From Acidobacteriota bacterium (GTDB taxonomy: Bacteria; Chlamydiota; Chlamydiia; Chlamydiales; Rhabdochlamydiaceae), in contig CAJCHM010000065.1 in NCBI GenBank assembly GCA_903970255.1, positions 1 to 45,196 on the forward strand: DNA of 45,196 nucleotides, written 5' to 3'. The position numbers and the translations under genes are program-made. Below the pieces are notes generated by a model. The model was not told the origin of the DNA and did no database searches. It saw only the letters and a program-made list of their open reading frames with translations. Shown here in pieces: positions 17,182 through 27,700 of the stretch. The number at the start of each line of letters is the position of its first letter. Within the stretch, counting starts at the first letter, position 1.

Positions 17182-18047
17182 CATTCAAGTGGCGCGTCAG
17201 TAAAAAAGAAGCGGGGATGGGCCTTCTGCAATTCTTGCGAGAAAATTGCGTGGAAGCCCCTTCTGTTAAGGCGATCAAACGCGCCATCGATAGCAAACTC
17301 TGCAGTGTCAATAACCACATTGAAACTATTTCTTCTCTCTCCCTTGAAGAGGGAGACACAGTGGTTTTAAAAGAAATGGCTTTTGAAAAAAAGAAGAGTG
17401 AAAAACTCAAAATTCCCATTCTTTTCGAAGATAAAGAGCTGCTCATCGTAGCCAAACCCGCAGGTTTAGTTTGTGATCCTCAATCGATCCAATCGGTATT
17501 TGGGCAGGTAGAGCTTGTCCACCGGTTGGATAAAGAAACTTCCGGCGCTCTTATCTTAGCCAAAACACCCCTTGCAAAAGAAAAGATGGTGGTTTGTTTT
17601 AAAGAGAGAGCAATTGCCAAACTCTATCTTGCCATCGTCGATGGGGCAGTTTTAAAAGATGAGGGGACAATTGACAATTTCCTCGGCAAAAAACGGGCAT
17701 TGGAAGGGCAAACGGTTTATGGCGCTGTCGAGCAGAAAAAAGGGCAAAGGGCAATCACTCACTGGAGGTGTCTCAATCGGAGCAAAAGTGCAAGCGTTGT
17801 GTGTTGCGAGCCCTATACAGGCAGAACCCATCAGCTTCGCGTGCATTTAAGTGGCATGGGCCATCCCATTCTCGGCGATATTCAATATGGGAAGAAATTC
17901 ACCTCTCACTACAAGCCAAACCGCAATCTGCTCCATGCTTACTCTGTTGCCTTCAAACATCCAACAAATGGCAAACAGATCAAAGTGATCGCGCCCATCC
18001 CTCAAGATTTCAAGCAGGCGCTAGAGGCTCTTAAGCTTTCGATTTGA
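17178..18047 (+). CDS. RluA-family RNA pseudouridine synthase
   Basis: Isomerises specific uridines of rRNA or tRNA to pseudouridine. The 289-residue product has an N-terminal S4-like RNA-binding region (about 12-60), the catalytic motif VHRLDKETSGALILAK with the active-site Asp, and the RluA pattern GRTHQLRVHLSGMGHPILGD. ATG 17178 overlaps the pepA stop; a GTG two codons earlier is less likely. Which uridine it modifies cannot be told from sequence. Its last 27 bp overlap the convergent FAD oxidoreductase gene. Confidence 0.9.
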   Translation: MTFKWRVSKKEAGMGLLQFLRENCVEAPSVKAIKRAIDSKLCSVNNHIETISSLSLEEGDTVVLKEMAFEKKKSEKLKIPILFEDKELLIVAKPAGLVCDPQSIQSVFGQVELVHRLDKETSGALILAKTPLAKEKMVVCFKERAIAKLYLAIVDGAVLKDEGTIDNFLGKKRALEGQTVYGAVEQKKGQRAITHWRCLNRSKSASVVCCEPYTGRTHQLRVHLSGMGHPILGDIQYGKKFTSHYKPNRNLLHAYSVAFKHPTNGKQIKVIAPIPQDFKQALEALKLSI

Positions 18048-19151
18048 TGCTCCTTGGATAAACGGCTGCAGAGCGCTGATTCCTAGCGACTTGATTTGTG
18101 CTGCCAAGCTCTCTAGAGTGCTTAAGATCTGAAAGTAAACAGCAGCCGATACCAAATCATTGGGGATATTTCCTTCAATGGATGAACCTGCAATTGGCCG
18201 AGCGTAGGCTAAAATCTTTCTTTGCAACAGAGGTCGAGAAGGGGAAAAGGAATTTGCAATGGCCCTTGCAAGTATAGTTCCTGATAAAAGGCTGGTATTC
18301 ATACTTCGGAAAAAAGGAAATCCCATGGCAGCATCTCCGATGAGGCCCCAAGTCGTTCCAGATTTAACCCCTTCTTTAAGGAAGGTTTTTGTCGCGTAAA
18401 CCTCTAAAGGGATGGCTGTAATCCTCTCACTATTTTCAACCTTTTTTTCACCAAGCCGGCTCTCTCTTTTGTCGATCCACCTGTTAATAGTGGAGAGGGT
18501 TTGGGGAGGAATGAGATGTTTATGCGTCTCCAATTTATAGGGGTTGTTAAAGCGCGCCTCTTTCAATTGCTGATAAACATCTTCATTAACGAAAAATCGG
18601 AATGAGACGCTACTTTTTTCTTCATTTTTCCCTGAAACACCTTCTTTTAGGCATGTTTGAGGATGCAAAGTGTTGGAGTTTCCCCAGACATCATATTTAA
18701 CTTCTACGAGATATTTTAAACTCTTTTTTAATTTTAGATTTTCTTTAAAAATTTCTTTTCGGAAAATGCTGTGAGCACCATCTGCGCCAATAAAAAACTT
18801 CGCATGGGGAAATTGCTGGGGAAGTAGCGTTGGTTTAACAACTTCTTGAATTCTGATATCGATCCCCAACTTGAGAGCAAGGGTTTTTAACTCCTGTTCG
18901 ATAACATTAATTTTGATAAATTTCTTTTGCTTGAATTTGCCGACAATTTCTTTGAGTTCAGGATGGTCTGGAATCCCCCTAAATGAGCTCCGTTTAAGTT
19001 TAACCGAGTGCTCTCGAGTATAGGTACCCCTTTTTTCTAAAACGACAATATTTAAGTGGGGATTGTGGATCTTCATTTGATCCGCAAGCCACAGTCCGCT
19101 GGGCCCAGCACCAGAAATCACCACATCACATTTTTCATTTGATATCTGCAT
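18021..19151 (-). CDS. FAD-dependent oxidoreductase / monooxygenase-like
   Basis: 376 residues from ATG 19151; frame upstream is open but runs into the divergent gene and lacks similarity. Family pattern of aromatic-ring hydroxylases: dinucleotide-binding VVISGAGPSGLWLADQM near residue 10, the DG motif FIGADGAHSIFRKE, and the GD motif TWGLIGDAAMGFPFFRSMN with a conserved Asp contacting FAD. The substrate is not evident; the reading of the second half is divergent. It could be a hydroxylase or epoxidase of a small molecule or, as in some intracellular bacteria, act on a protein. Confidence 0.75.
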   Translation of the reverse strand: MQISNEKCDVVISGAGPSGLWLADQMKIHNPHLNIVVLEKRGTYTREHSVKLKRSSFRGIPDHPELKEIVGKFKQKKFIKINVIEQELKTLALKLGIDIRIQEVVKPTLLPQQFPHAKFFIGADGAHSIFRKEIFKENLKLKKSLKYLVEVKYDVWGNSNTLHPQTCLKEGVSGKNEEKSSVSFRFFVNEDVYQQLKEARFNNPYKLETHKHLIPPQTLSTINRWIDKRESRLGEKKVENSERITAIPLEVYATKTFLKEGVKSGTTWGLIGDAAMGFPFFRSMNTSLLSGTILARAIANSFSPSRPLLQRKILAYARPIAGSSIEGNIPNDLVSAAVYFQILSTLESLAAQIKSLGISALQPFIQGASNRKLKSL

Positions 19152-19313
19152 TATTTTACTTAATTCAATTGGATTTTGGGAAGTAATTGTAACACAATTC
19201 AGCTTTAAATTCTGTTTATTTAATTTTTTAAAAAATAAAAAATTTGTTATATAAAATTGGGGTTTGCCGATTAAATGAGTTTGAGATATCATGCCATATT
19301 TTCTTTTAAACAT

Positions 19314-20420
19314 ATGGATATGACTGATCACCCCTCAATTCTCATTGTCAAGACCTCCGCGATTGGAGATGTGATCCAGACATTTCCTGTTTTAGAATAT
19401 CTGCGTAGCAAATTTCCTAAATCTAGAATCGATTGGGTAGTCGAAAAAGAGATTGCCCCACTGCTAAAGGCCCATCCACAAATTGACAATGTCATTGAAA
19501 TTCAGAGCCGCTCATGGCGTAAAACTCCCTTTAAATTACAAACATATCAAGAGTTTGCCTCCTTTGCAAAATCTTTAAGGGGTACGACCTATGATCTGCT
19601 ATTTGATCTTCAAGGTAATACGAAATCAGCTGTGGTTACAGCCATTGCCAAGGCCAATGTGAAGGTGGGCTTTGGCAGGAGTTGTGTCAGAGAAAAGTGT
19701 AACCTTTTGGTCACAAATAAACGGTTTAATTTTAGCGCAACCCTCAACATCCGCCACAAATACTTGAAACTGGCACAGAGCTATTTTAACGATACGGATC
19801 CATTCGAGGCCCAAGGGATTTCCTTGCAGATCCAAACAGAGGAGAAGCAAAGGTTGGATGAGATTTGCAAAGAAGAGGTTTTATCAGGCCCTGCCCAATT
19901 GATGGTGTGTTTTGGTTCCAAATGGCCGAATAAACGCCTTGAAACTGCTACTCTGATTGCCTTTTTGCAGAAAATTTCATCAGAATATCATCCCTTCTAT
20001 CTGTTCATTTTTGGCAATGAAGAGGAAAGGCAACTCTGTGAGCAGTTTGCGGAGCATTTCAAAAAAAACTCCGTTTCTGTTGGGAATTTAACTCTACCCC
20101 TATGGCAGGCACTCATGCAAAAGGTAGACGGAGTGATCGCGGTTGATTCGGCAGCGCTCCATCTTTGCGCAACGACCTCGACACCTTCTTTTAGTATTTT
20201 TGGACCATCGGCAGCCTCTTACTACAAGCCGTTAGAAAAAAGGCATTTTGCCATCCAAGGATCTTGCCCCTATGGAAGAACCTTTTCATCCCGCTGCCCC
20301 ATTTTGCGCACCTGTCCAACGGGCGCTTGCATTCGAGAGCTTAGCGCAGATACCCTCTTTGCTCAATTCAAGGAGTGGTTTTCTTCCCATCTAAAGAGGG
20401 AATTGGATCAGTCCATTTAG
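19314..20420 (+). CDS. Lipopolysaccharide heptosyltransferase-like, GT9
   Basis: 368 residues from ATG 19314 (a second ATG at 19320 is equally usable). The N-terminus ILIVKTSAIGDVIQTFPVLEYLRSKFP is the classic heptosyltransferase I (WaaC/RfaC) opening. The donor-site region has MVCFGSKWPNKRLETATLIAFL, and the late motif VDGVIAVDSAALHLCATTSTPSFSIFGPS is diagnostic of family 9. A Cys-rich C-terminal segment (CPYGRTF...CPILRTCPTGAC) is distinctive and recalls the C-terminus of some WaaC/WaaF-like proteins. It probably adds a heptose or similar sugar to the LPS core on the inner face of the inner membrane. Confidence 0.85.
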   Translation: MDMTDHPSILIVKTSAIGDVIQTFPVLEYLRSKFPKSRIDWVVEKEIAPLLKAHPQIDNVIEIQSRSWRKTPFKLQTYQEFASFAKSLRGTTYDLLFDLQGNTKSAVVTAIAKANVKVGFGRSCVREKCNLLVTNKRFNFSATLNIRHKYLKLAQSYFNDTDPFEAQGISLQIQTEEKQRLDEICKEEVLSGPAQLMVCFGSKWPNKRLETATLIAFLQKISSEYHPFYLFIFGNEEERQLCEQFAEHFKKNSVSVGNLTLPLWQALMQKVDGVIAVDSAALHLCATTSTPSFSIFGPSAASYYKPLEKRHFAIQGSCPYGRTFSSRCPILRTCPTGACIRELSADTLFAQFKEWFSSHLKRELDQSI

Positions 20421-20522
20421 GGCCAAATTTGCGCTTTTGATGCCGATGTGGATTTTTCGCAGAACCCCTAAGGCCCAGTAGGTTATGTGGTCCCGCGCAA
20501 AACAAAATCGGGATCAAAATCA

Positions 20523-21035
20523 TCAAATTTTGCCTGCAAGGCGACTTATGCAATTCCCTCTAAAAAAAACGGAAAATACTTTTTGCAGAATTTCTTGAGT
20601 TTCGAGAAAGATCTCCTCATCGCTCTTTAGAGACATCACCTCATCATGGGTAAACCAGCGGATTTGATGCTGCTTGCGGTGCTGCTCTTCGATCTGTCCG
20701 CCAATGGCTTTGCCAAGGTAAACAAAATCGACGTGCTGGTGGGCAGGTTGTGAATTATGCTCGGGGATATTCTCTAATAGGCAGAACCAGGGGCGCTCAA
20801 AACTTGATGCATTCCACCTTGAGACCCAGGTGTGTTCCTCTTGGATGAGCTCCACGTGTAGACCCGTTTCTTCAAAGGCCTCGCGAATAGCACATTCTGT
20901 AGGGAGCTCACCCTCTTCGAGATGACCGCCTGGAGGGAGCCATTTTTGGAGTTTGGGATGAAAGAGCAGAAGAACCTTGTCGCCCTTGGAGTCGCCCTCA
21001 AGAATATACACTGAGGAAGTGAACTGTTTTTCCAT
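20523..21035 (-). CDS. NUDIX hydrolase
   Basis: 170 residues from ATG 21035; an upstream ATG at 21092 adds residues without family character. The NUDIX box is complete: GHLEEGELPTECAIREAFEETGL (about 41-63), with the REAFEE metal-binding core. The fold opens with SSVYILEG and a WLPPGGHL strand. The substrate is not identifiable from sequence; the family hydrolyses nucleoside diphosphates linked to other groups. It diverges from mazG, another nucleotide pyrophosphohydrolase, across 73 bp. The 100 bp between this gene and the convergent heptosyltransferase-like gene hold no clear terminator. Confidence 0.87.
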   Translation of the reverse strand: MEKQFTSSVYILEGDSKGDKVLLLFHPKLQKWLPPGGHLEEGELPTECAIREAFEETGLHVELIQEEHTWVSRWNASSFERPWFCLLENIPEHNSQPAHQHVDFVYLGKAIGGQIEEQHRKQHQIRWFTHDEVMSLKSDEEIFLETQEILQKVFSVFFRGNCISRLAGKI

Positions 21036-21108
21036 ATCGATGCTACTATCCCTTTTTACAAACTCAGTTTTCAGCTTATAATGCCGACACAATAATTTGG
21101 AGTAAAAA

Positions 21109-21741
21109 ATGGATGCGTTTGATTCTCTTCTTCATGTTGCAGAACGATTACTCGGTGCTAAAGGGTGTCCTTGGGATCAAAAACAGACGTTTTTAAGCCT
21201 GCAGCCCTATGTTTTAGAGGAGGCTCATGAGGTGATTCAGGCTGTGGATCTCAATGATGATTGCAAGATTGTCGAAGAGCTTGGAGACTTGCTCTACACC
21301 ATTATTTTCTATGGGAAGCTAGCTGAAAAAAGTGGGCGGTTTTCCATCAACGACATCGTTTCAGGGATTGAGAAAAAGCTGATTCGACGCCACCCCCATG
21401 TCTTTGGAGAGGTCAAGGTGGAGGGAGCGGATGAAGTTGTTAAAAATTGGGAGAGGATCAAGGCAGAAGAGAAAGGGGAGTCTACCCCCAAGAGTATCCT
21501 TGATGGGATTCCACCCACGCTGCCCTCTGTGATCCGAGCGCAGAAAATCTTAAAACGGCTCCAGAGGGCAGGATCGCCCTTGGCTCCTAAAATCGCCCCA
21601 GATTCCATGACAGAAGAAGAGCTTGGAGAACAGATGCTTGACCTTATCCTCAAGGCAGAAAATAACGGGTTAGAGGCGGAAAGCGCCCTGCGCAGAGCAA
21701 CTCTGCGCAGGGAAGGGGCTTTCCGTAAGATCGAATCTTAA
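21109..21741 (+). CDS. mazG: Nucleoside triphosphate pyrophosphohydrolase MazG
   Basis: Removes non-canonical nucleoside triphosphates. 210 residues with the MazG opening CPWDQKQTFLSLQPYVLEEAHEV (about 20-42), the metal-ligand motif EELGDLLYTIIFY (about 56-68) and the RRHPHVFG segment (about 94-101). A single-domain-plus-tail length, shorter than the 263 residues of E. coli MazG. The ATG follows AATTTGGAGT. Its 3' end overlaps the convergent giant gene by 4 bp. Confidence 0.93.
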   Translation: MDAFDSLLHVAERLLGAKGCPWDQKQTFLSLQPYVLEEAHEVIQAVDLNDDCKIVEELGDLLYTIIFYGKLAEKSGRFSINDIVSGIEKKLIRRHPHVFGEVKVEGADEVVKNWERIKAEEKGESTPKSILDGIPPTLPSVIRAQKILKRLQRAGSPLAPKIAPDSMTEEELGEQMLDLILKAENNGLEAESALRRATLRREGAFRKIES

Positions 21742-24700
21742 GAACCTGAATTGGCTTTAGTGTAAGGACCCAGTACCAAGTGATTCAAGGCATATTTGTA
21801 TGCCCATGGGCGCTTGATAAGTGCCATGCACCCTTTCATTTGATCTTCGATCCGCTCATAGATCAATTTAGATGCTATATCCTTGAGCCATTGAATATTT
21901 TCTGGTGTAAGGGGCTTATAGTTGACAAAGGAGATCTCTTTAATATTTTCTTTTTCCCAGGTTGCAAAGGCTTTTAGGTGTTTTTGAGCATCCTCAATTG
22001 CCACTCTGGCTTTTTCCTTAGTTGCAGTGACAAAGTTCGGATCTAGCAGACCTGTTTCTTGGATAATTTTTCTAATTGTTTCGGAGCAGACATTGAACTT
22101 TATCCGCTCTGCTTTGATTGTCTCATTAGCTTTATTCATGCTCTCTCTGAGCAATGCATTAAATTCCAGGTACCCAGTATCAATCTCTTGTACTTGAGTT
22201 GCATTCTCAATACTATTGAGCTTAAGCACAACCAGTTCACTAAATTTCGGATCCAAAGACAGCTTTAGTTTGTCCTTAAGAGAGGTGAACTTGGTCTGTA
22301 GATCGATATTTGGGATGATTTGACCTAAATTCTTTTTCTTCTCTGCGATTAGCTCCTCGATTAGAGAGTTGGGTTGAATTAGATCTGAAGCAAGTTGTCG
22401 CATCTTCACTGCTTCGGAAAGATGAACAAGAACCTGTCCAATTTTGTTTTTCTCATCGGCGATTTTCTTGACATGGTCTTTAAGGTAGCCCATCTTCTCA
22501 AGCTCGATAAGATACGCTTCGATGCCTGTTTTTATCAAAGGTTCCACCTGGTCATTAATGCACTCTAAGGTCAGTTGTTCTGGGTTTAGGAAAAGAAGTG
22601 TATGCATCTTTGAGGTGATTCTGCTCACTTGATCGATTTGCTTGGAAGAGGCCTCAAAACTCTCGATTGCTTTAGAGCAATTCTTGATCGTCTTGATCGC
22701 CTCTACAAGAGGCTTAGATTGATTTGCAATCCCCAAATAACGCTGGTTGATTTCATTCTTATTGCCAGAGTTGATATGGGAAAGTTTTGCCTCATGGCAG
22801 AAAAGATTGCACCTGGATGCATAGGAGTGTGCATTTTCAACAATGGCATTAATTGTGTTCTTGGCACTGAGGGATGTGAAGTCGTTATTTTGTGCAAGTG
22901 AGCTCAGTTCAAGTTCTGCTTTTGTCAGATATTGGATAGATTCTCCATGCAATTTTTGAATGAAACCGTTGGTCTCTTTTTGTTCTTTATCCCCGGTAAT
23001 GCCATCACCTCTCTTTGCAACTGCAATGTCTACAGCTTGACGCAGAATTTGCCGACTGCGCTGAGCGATCTTAAGTTCAACTGCATGAGGTTTATTTTCT
23101 TTGTCAACCTGGGCATGAACTGGAGAGCTTCCTTCAAAGGAGCTATTGGTACGGGATGCAAATAGATAGGTGAGTCTTTGTAACTCATCTTCACCGATCA
23201 GAGATTGAGTTGTCGCAGCGATCAGGGTAGTGACTCTTTCTAATACATCCTGAATAAATACGCTCTCAAAGGTTTTATTGATCTCACCTCTGATGTCCTT
23301 GTTTTTGACGACAGCTTCTAATTCTGCAATCGTTTGGCATTTTGATCGACGCAAAATATCAAAGAGGTTTTTCACAAGAGTTGTCAATTGCTCTTTTTTA
23401 CAATCGGAAATTTCAATCTCTTTATCATTATCAGCATCACCCTTCTTTAGTTTCTCCCAAACCTTATCCAACTGCTCCGAGATGACAGTGTTTAGCGCGT
23501 GGGTATACCCATTGGTGTCTATGATCGACCCTGTAGCTTTATCGATAATGGATTGAACAATTTTCTCAGGATTACCAATGATTTTTAAAGCAATCCAAGA
23601 AAGAAAGTTAGACTTGGTCGTTTTTTTCAGAACAATTTTTGCAAATTGCTTATAGAGCTCATTTGTATCCACTCCCAGGTTTGATTCTTTGGTTGCAAGG
23701 GCTTGCCCAATCATGTCATCTATTGACCCAGTAGGCTTTTCTTTTTTAGCGACAACATTTTCATAGGCCCCACCTACCATGGTCAGGTAGCGAGTGAAAT
23801 TTGTGATAATTTCGTTCCTAAGATTTTCAAAGCCAGTTGCTTTTTGTTTGTTAATGTATTTATCTATTTCCTCGAAGTAAATTGTGGTAGCATCTCTTGT
23901 GTATTTCATAACGATATTGATATAGAAAAAGTAATGGATATGCGCCCATATTTTGGTGATAAAACTGACCTTTCTTTCGCTGAGTTTGGCAAAGAAAGCT
24001 TTCTTTAATGCAGCGCTCGATTCGTCCAAACCAAATCGTTTAAATCCACAATCGATTTCACCCGGTTTAAGCTCCCTAGTTGTTTTTGCAGCTTTGAGAA
24101 TATCAAAGTAAAAGCTATCGTCGTCTATCTTCAATTTACACACAGTTTGAGCAATGTGTTGCATTGCTAAAAGGTGACAGGTATTATAGGCAAGTATGTC
24201 TCTTTCTTGATCAATTAATGCTTTTTTTCCTTCAGCCGATTGATTTTCCCAGATTTTAAAATGAGCCTCTTTTTTCGTTTGATCGTCTAGAGGATTAATT
24301 GTGAGATCCTCTTTGACCCCCTCGAGAATAGAAGCATTCTCATTTAAGGCAGCTTCAGCACCACTTTTTTCTTTTGTAGCTAGGATTGCGTTTTTATAAT
24401 AGGGATCAAGGCGAGCAATCAATGTTTCTACAGTTTTGGATGCAGCTTCCGATGACTGGTTATGGATCTCTTTTAAAGATTCTTTAAATTGGTTAATTAT
24501 TTGCTGATCTTCTTCTTTAAGAGGGGAATTTTTGAAAACGGTGTCTTTATTAGTAATTAATTGTCCCAAACTCTCTTCCAGAATTTTGCTAAGCTCTTTG
24601 ATCTTATCCACTTCTTTATTGCCGATCGCTTGTTTGAGCTCTGCTAATTTAGACCAACTCAAATCAAGTGCCTGAGGGATTTGTTGGGTCCTGTTGCCGC

Positions 24701-27700
24701 CGAAGATACCCCATCCGTTCACGGTGATGTTCAAACTCTTTATAGGCTCAGTAGTGGCTGCTGTGTATAGAAGGTTCCCCAGCTGAGCCCAAGTCGTGGT
24801 TTCATTAGGATTATTCAAAGTTCCGATCAGTTTTTTTAGAGCATCTTCCGCTTGTTTATAGAGGGGGTCATTGCCTATTTTGGTAAGTAGTTGATTGAGG
24901 CCAAAGGTAACGCCAACAGTGGTTAAGCCTAAAAAGTGCTTCGAGATGGCACCTGTGCCCATTGCAATCAACTTCGTTGCCCATTGAGACAGGAAATGGG
25001 ATGCTGTTGTACTTCCAGCTGCTGGGTTGTTTCCTGTGTTGCCACTTGGAGCGCCTGGTACAATCGGATTAGAACCTGGTGGATTTGCTGCAGGATTTCC
25101 GCCTCCCATTAGGCTATTATAAGTGGCCTTTGCGTCGGATATATAATTTTTTAAATCAGTAGCCACATTGTTTACGGTCGTGACTGCAGGTGTAATCATG
25201 TCAACCGTCATTGCCTGTAATGTCCCCATAGACGCTTTGTAATAGGGAGTCAGAAGAGAAATCGTCTCTTCCACAAGTTTTAACATTGCATTCTCTGGTA
25301 TCGATTCCTGACCGGCATGGATTGCATTAAAAAATTCCTTGAAATCGATTATCTTTTTCTCATCAGCTTGTAAAAGAGGAAGCTTGTTAGAAAAAATAGT
25401 GCCTTGATTAGCGATTAGCTGACCCAAACGCTCCTCGACATCCTTGCTAAGAGCCTTGATCTTTGCTACATCTTTGCTGTTAATTGCGCCTTTGAGCTCG
25501 GATAATTTAGAGGAACTCTGCTCAAGTACCGCAGGAGCCTGTTTGGTCATTTGGTTGAATAGTTCAGTGAAGGCTTTTGCTTGTGTGGTTACGGTTTCAT
25601 TCGTTCGCTTTACGGTTTTAAGGGCAGGTGTAATCACCTCAGTTGTCATTTGCTGCAATTTTCCCATAGACGCTTTGTAATAGGGGGTCAGGAGGGAAAT
25701 CGCATCTTCCACATCTTTTAACGCGGCTTCCTGTTCTTTGCTATGGAGACCATTTAAAAGTGTCTTGAAACCGGTAATTTTTTCCTCATCACCTTGTGAA
25801 AGAGAGAGCTCCTTAAAAATAGTGTCTTTATTTGCGATTAGCTGACCCAAACGCTCCTCAAGTTCCTTGCTAAGAGTTTTGATCTTTGCTTCATCTTTGC
25901 TCTTAATTGCACCTTTGAGCTCAGATAATTTAGACCAACTCTGCTCAAGTACGGCAGGGGCCTGTTTGGTCATTTGGTTGAATAGTTGAGTAAAGGCCAC
26001 TCCCTGTTTAGTTACAGTTTCGTTGATCTTCTGTACGGTTTCAAGGGTGGGCGTAATCACCTCGGTTGTCATTTGCTGGAATGTTCCCATAGAGGCTTTG
26101 TAATAGGGAGAAAGGAGGGAAATCGCATCTTCCACATCTTTTAACGCGGTTTCTTTGTTATGCAGACCATTTAAAAGTGTCTTAAAACCGGTAATTTTCT
26201 GCTCATCATCTTGTGAAAGAGGGGGCTCTTTAAAAATAGCGGCTTTATTACCGATGAGTTGACCCAAATGCTCCTCAAGTTCCTTGCTAAGAGTTTTGAT
26301 CTTTGCTTCATCTTTGCTGTTAATTGCACCTTTGAGCTCTGATAATTTAGAGCAACTCAGCTGAAGTACGGCGGGGGCCTGTTTTGTTGTTTTGTTAAAT
26401 AGTTCAGTAACAGTTTCGTTGATCTTCTGTACGGTTTCAAGGGCGGGCGTAATCACCTTGGTTGTCATCTGCTGGAATGTTCCCCTGGAGGCTTCGTAAT
26501 AGGGATTCAGGAGAGAAACCGACTCTTCCACAAGTTTGGATAATTCTTCTTGTTGTGGGAGCTCTTCAACGGTATAGATGCTCTGAAAAAGCTGTTTAAA
26601 TTCGGCAATCTTTTTCTTATCATCCTGTTTAAGAGACATTTTAGAGAAAATAGTATCCTTATCAGTGATCAATTGTTCAAAATGCCCTTCCAGCTCCTTG
26701 CTAAGAGCTTTGATGTTGTCAACCTCGTTCTTTTCGATAGCCTTTCGGAGGTCTGCTAATTTAGACCAAGTGAGTTCCAGTACTGAATGAGTCTGTTCGG
26801 TTATTTTATTGAATAGTTGAATGATGTTTTCTGCTTGTTTAGTTACGTTTTCATTCACCTTATTCGCAGTTGAAACAACTTTATTTATGCTTTCAAGTCC
26901 AGATGCAATAATATTATTCACTTGTTTCAATGGCCCTATGGAAGCTTCGCGATAGGGAGTAAGAAGAGAGATCGACTGTTTCACAAGGTCGGACATTTTG
27001 TCGCTCTGGATGCCACTGTCACCTTTCCTAGGGAAAAGAGATGTTTCAGATTCGGTATCGATCATGCGCTGATGAGTTTGCTCAAGACTGTCTCTATCCA
27101 TATGAGTCCGTCTATCCATATGAGTCCGCTTTATTCTATCCCTATCAGTGCGCTTTCTTTTTATGGGATCCGATTTGCCCGAATCTGTTGTGAACTCAAT
27201 CTCATCGAAAGAGTTATCGTTACCGTGTGGTCCTATGGTGGATCGCACGTCATCTTCGCTCGCATCGCCCGATTGTATGGCTGACGTGTTATTGGCAAAT
27301 CTGTCCTGATCGAGCTGTTCTCTGAAATCCAACCCATCGGAGGAAGCTTCATCTTCATCGTCCGATTCTGTGGCGAAATTGTAATTGAAAAACCTGTACC
27401 CAGGGAACGGTTCAGAGGATTCCTTCGTGTCATTGGAAAATTCTTCCTGATCGTCCGATTCTGTGGACGGGATCTCATGAAAACATTTCCTTAATTCCTT
27501 AATCGTTTGCATATCAGCTTTTTCAAGAGGGCGTTCTTTAGAAAAAATAGTGTCCCTATTAGTGATTAATTGCCCTAAACTCTCATCAAGAACCTTACTA
27601 AGAGTTGCGATCTTTTTATCATCGTGATTGTCGATAGCTGTTTGGAGCTCCTTTAAATTAGACCAACTCAACTCAAGTGCCTGATGAGGTTCTTTTGTTA

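Noticed and set aside
18021-18047. 27-bp tail-to-tail overlap of the RluA-type and FAD oxidoreductase genes as a sign of a frameshift
   Set aside because: Both proteins reach plausible family ends; compact convergent overlaps also occur at lgt and mazG in this window.
20421-20522. tttgcgc / gcgcaaa complementary pair between convergent genes
   Set aside because: Only 7 bp with a long loop and no T run; too weak to call a terminator.
27233-27478. Frame overlapping the acidic linker of the giant gene on the same strand
   Set aside because: It is an alternative frame of repetitive coding DNA without a ribosome binding site; the long frame is continuous through it.
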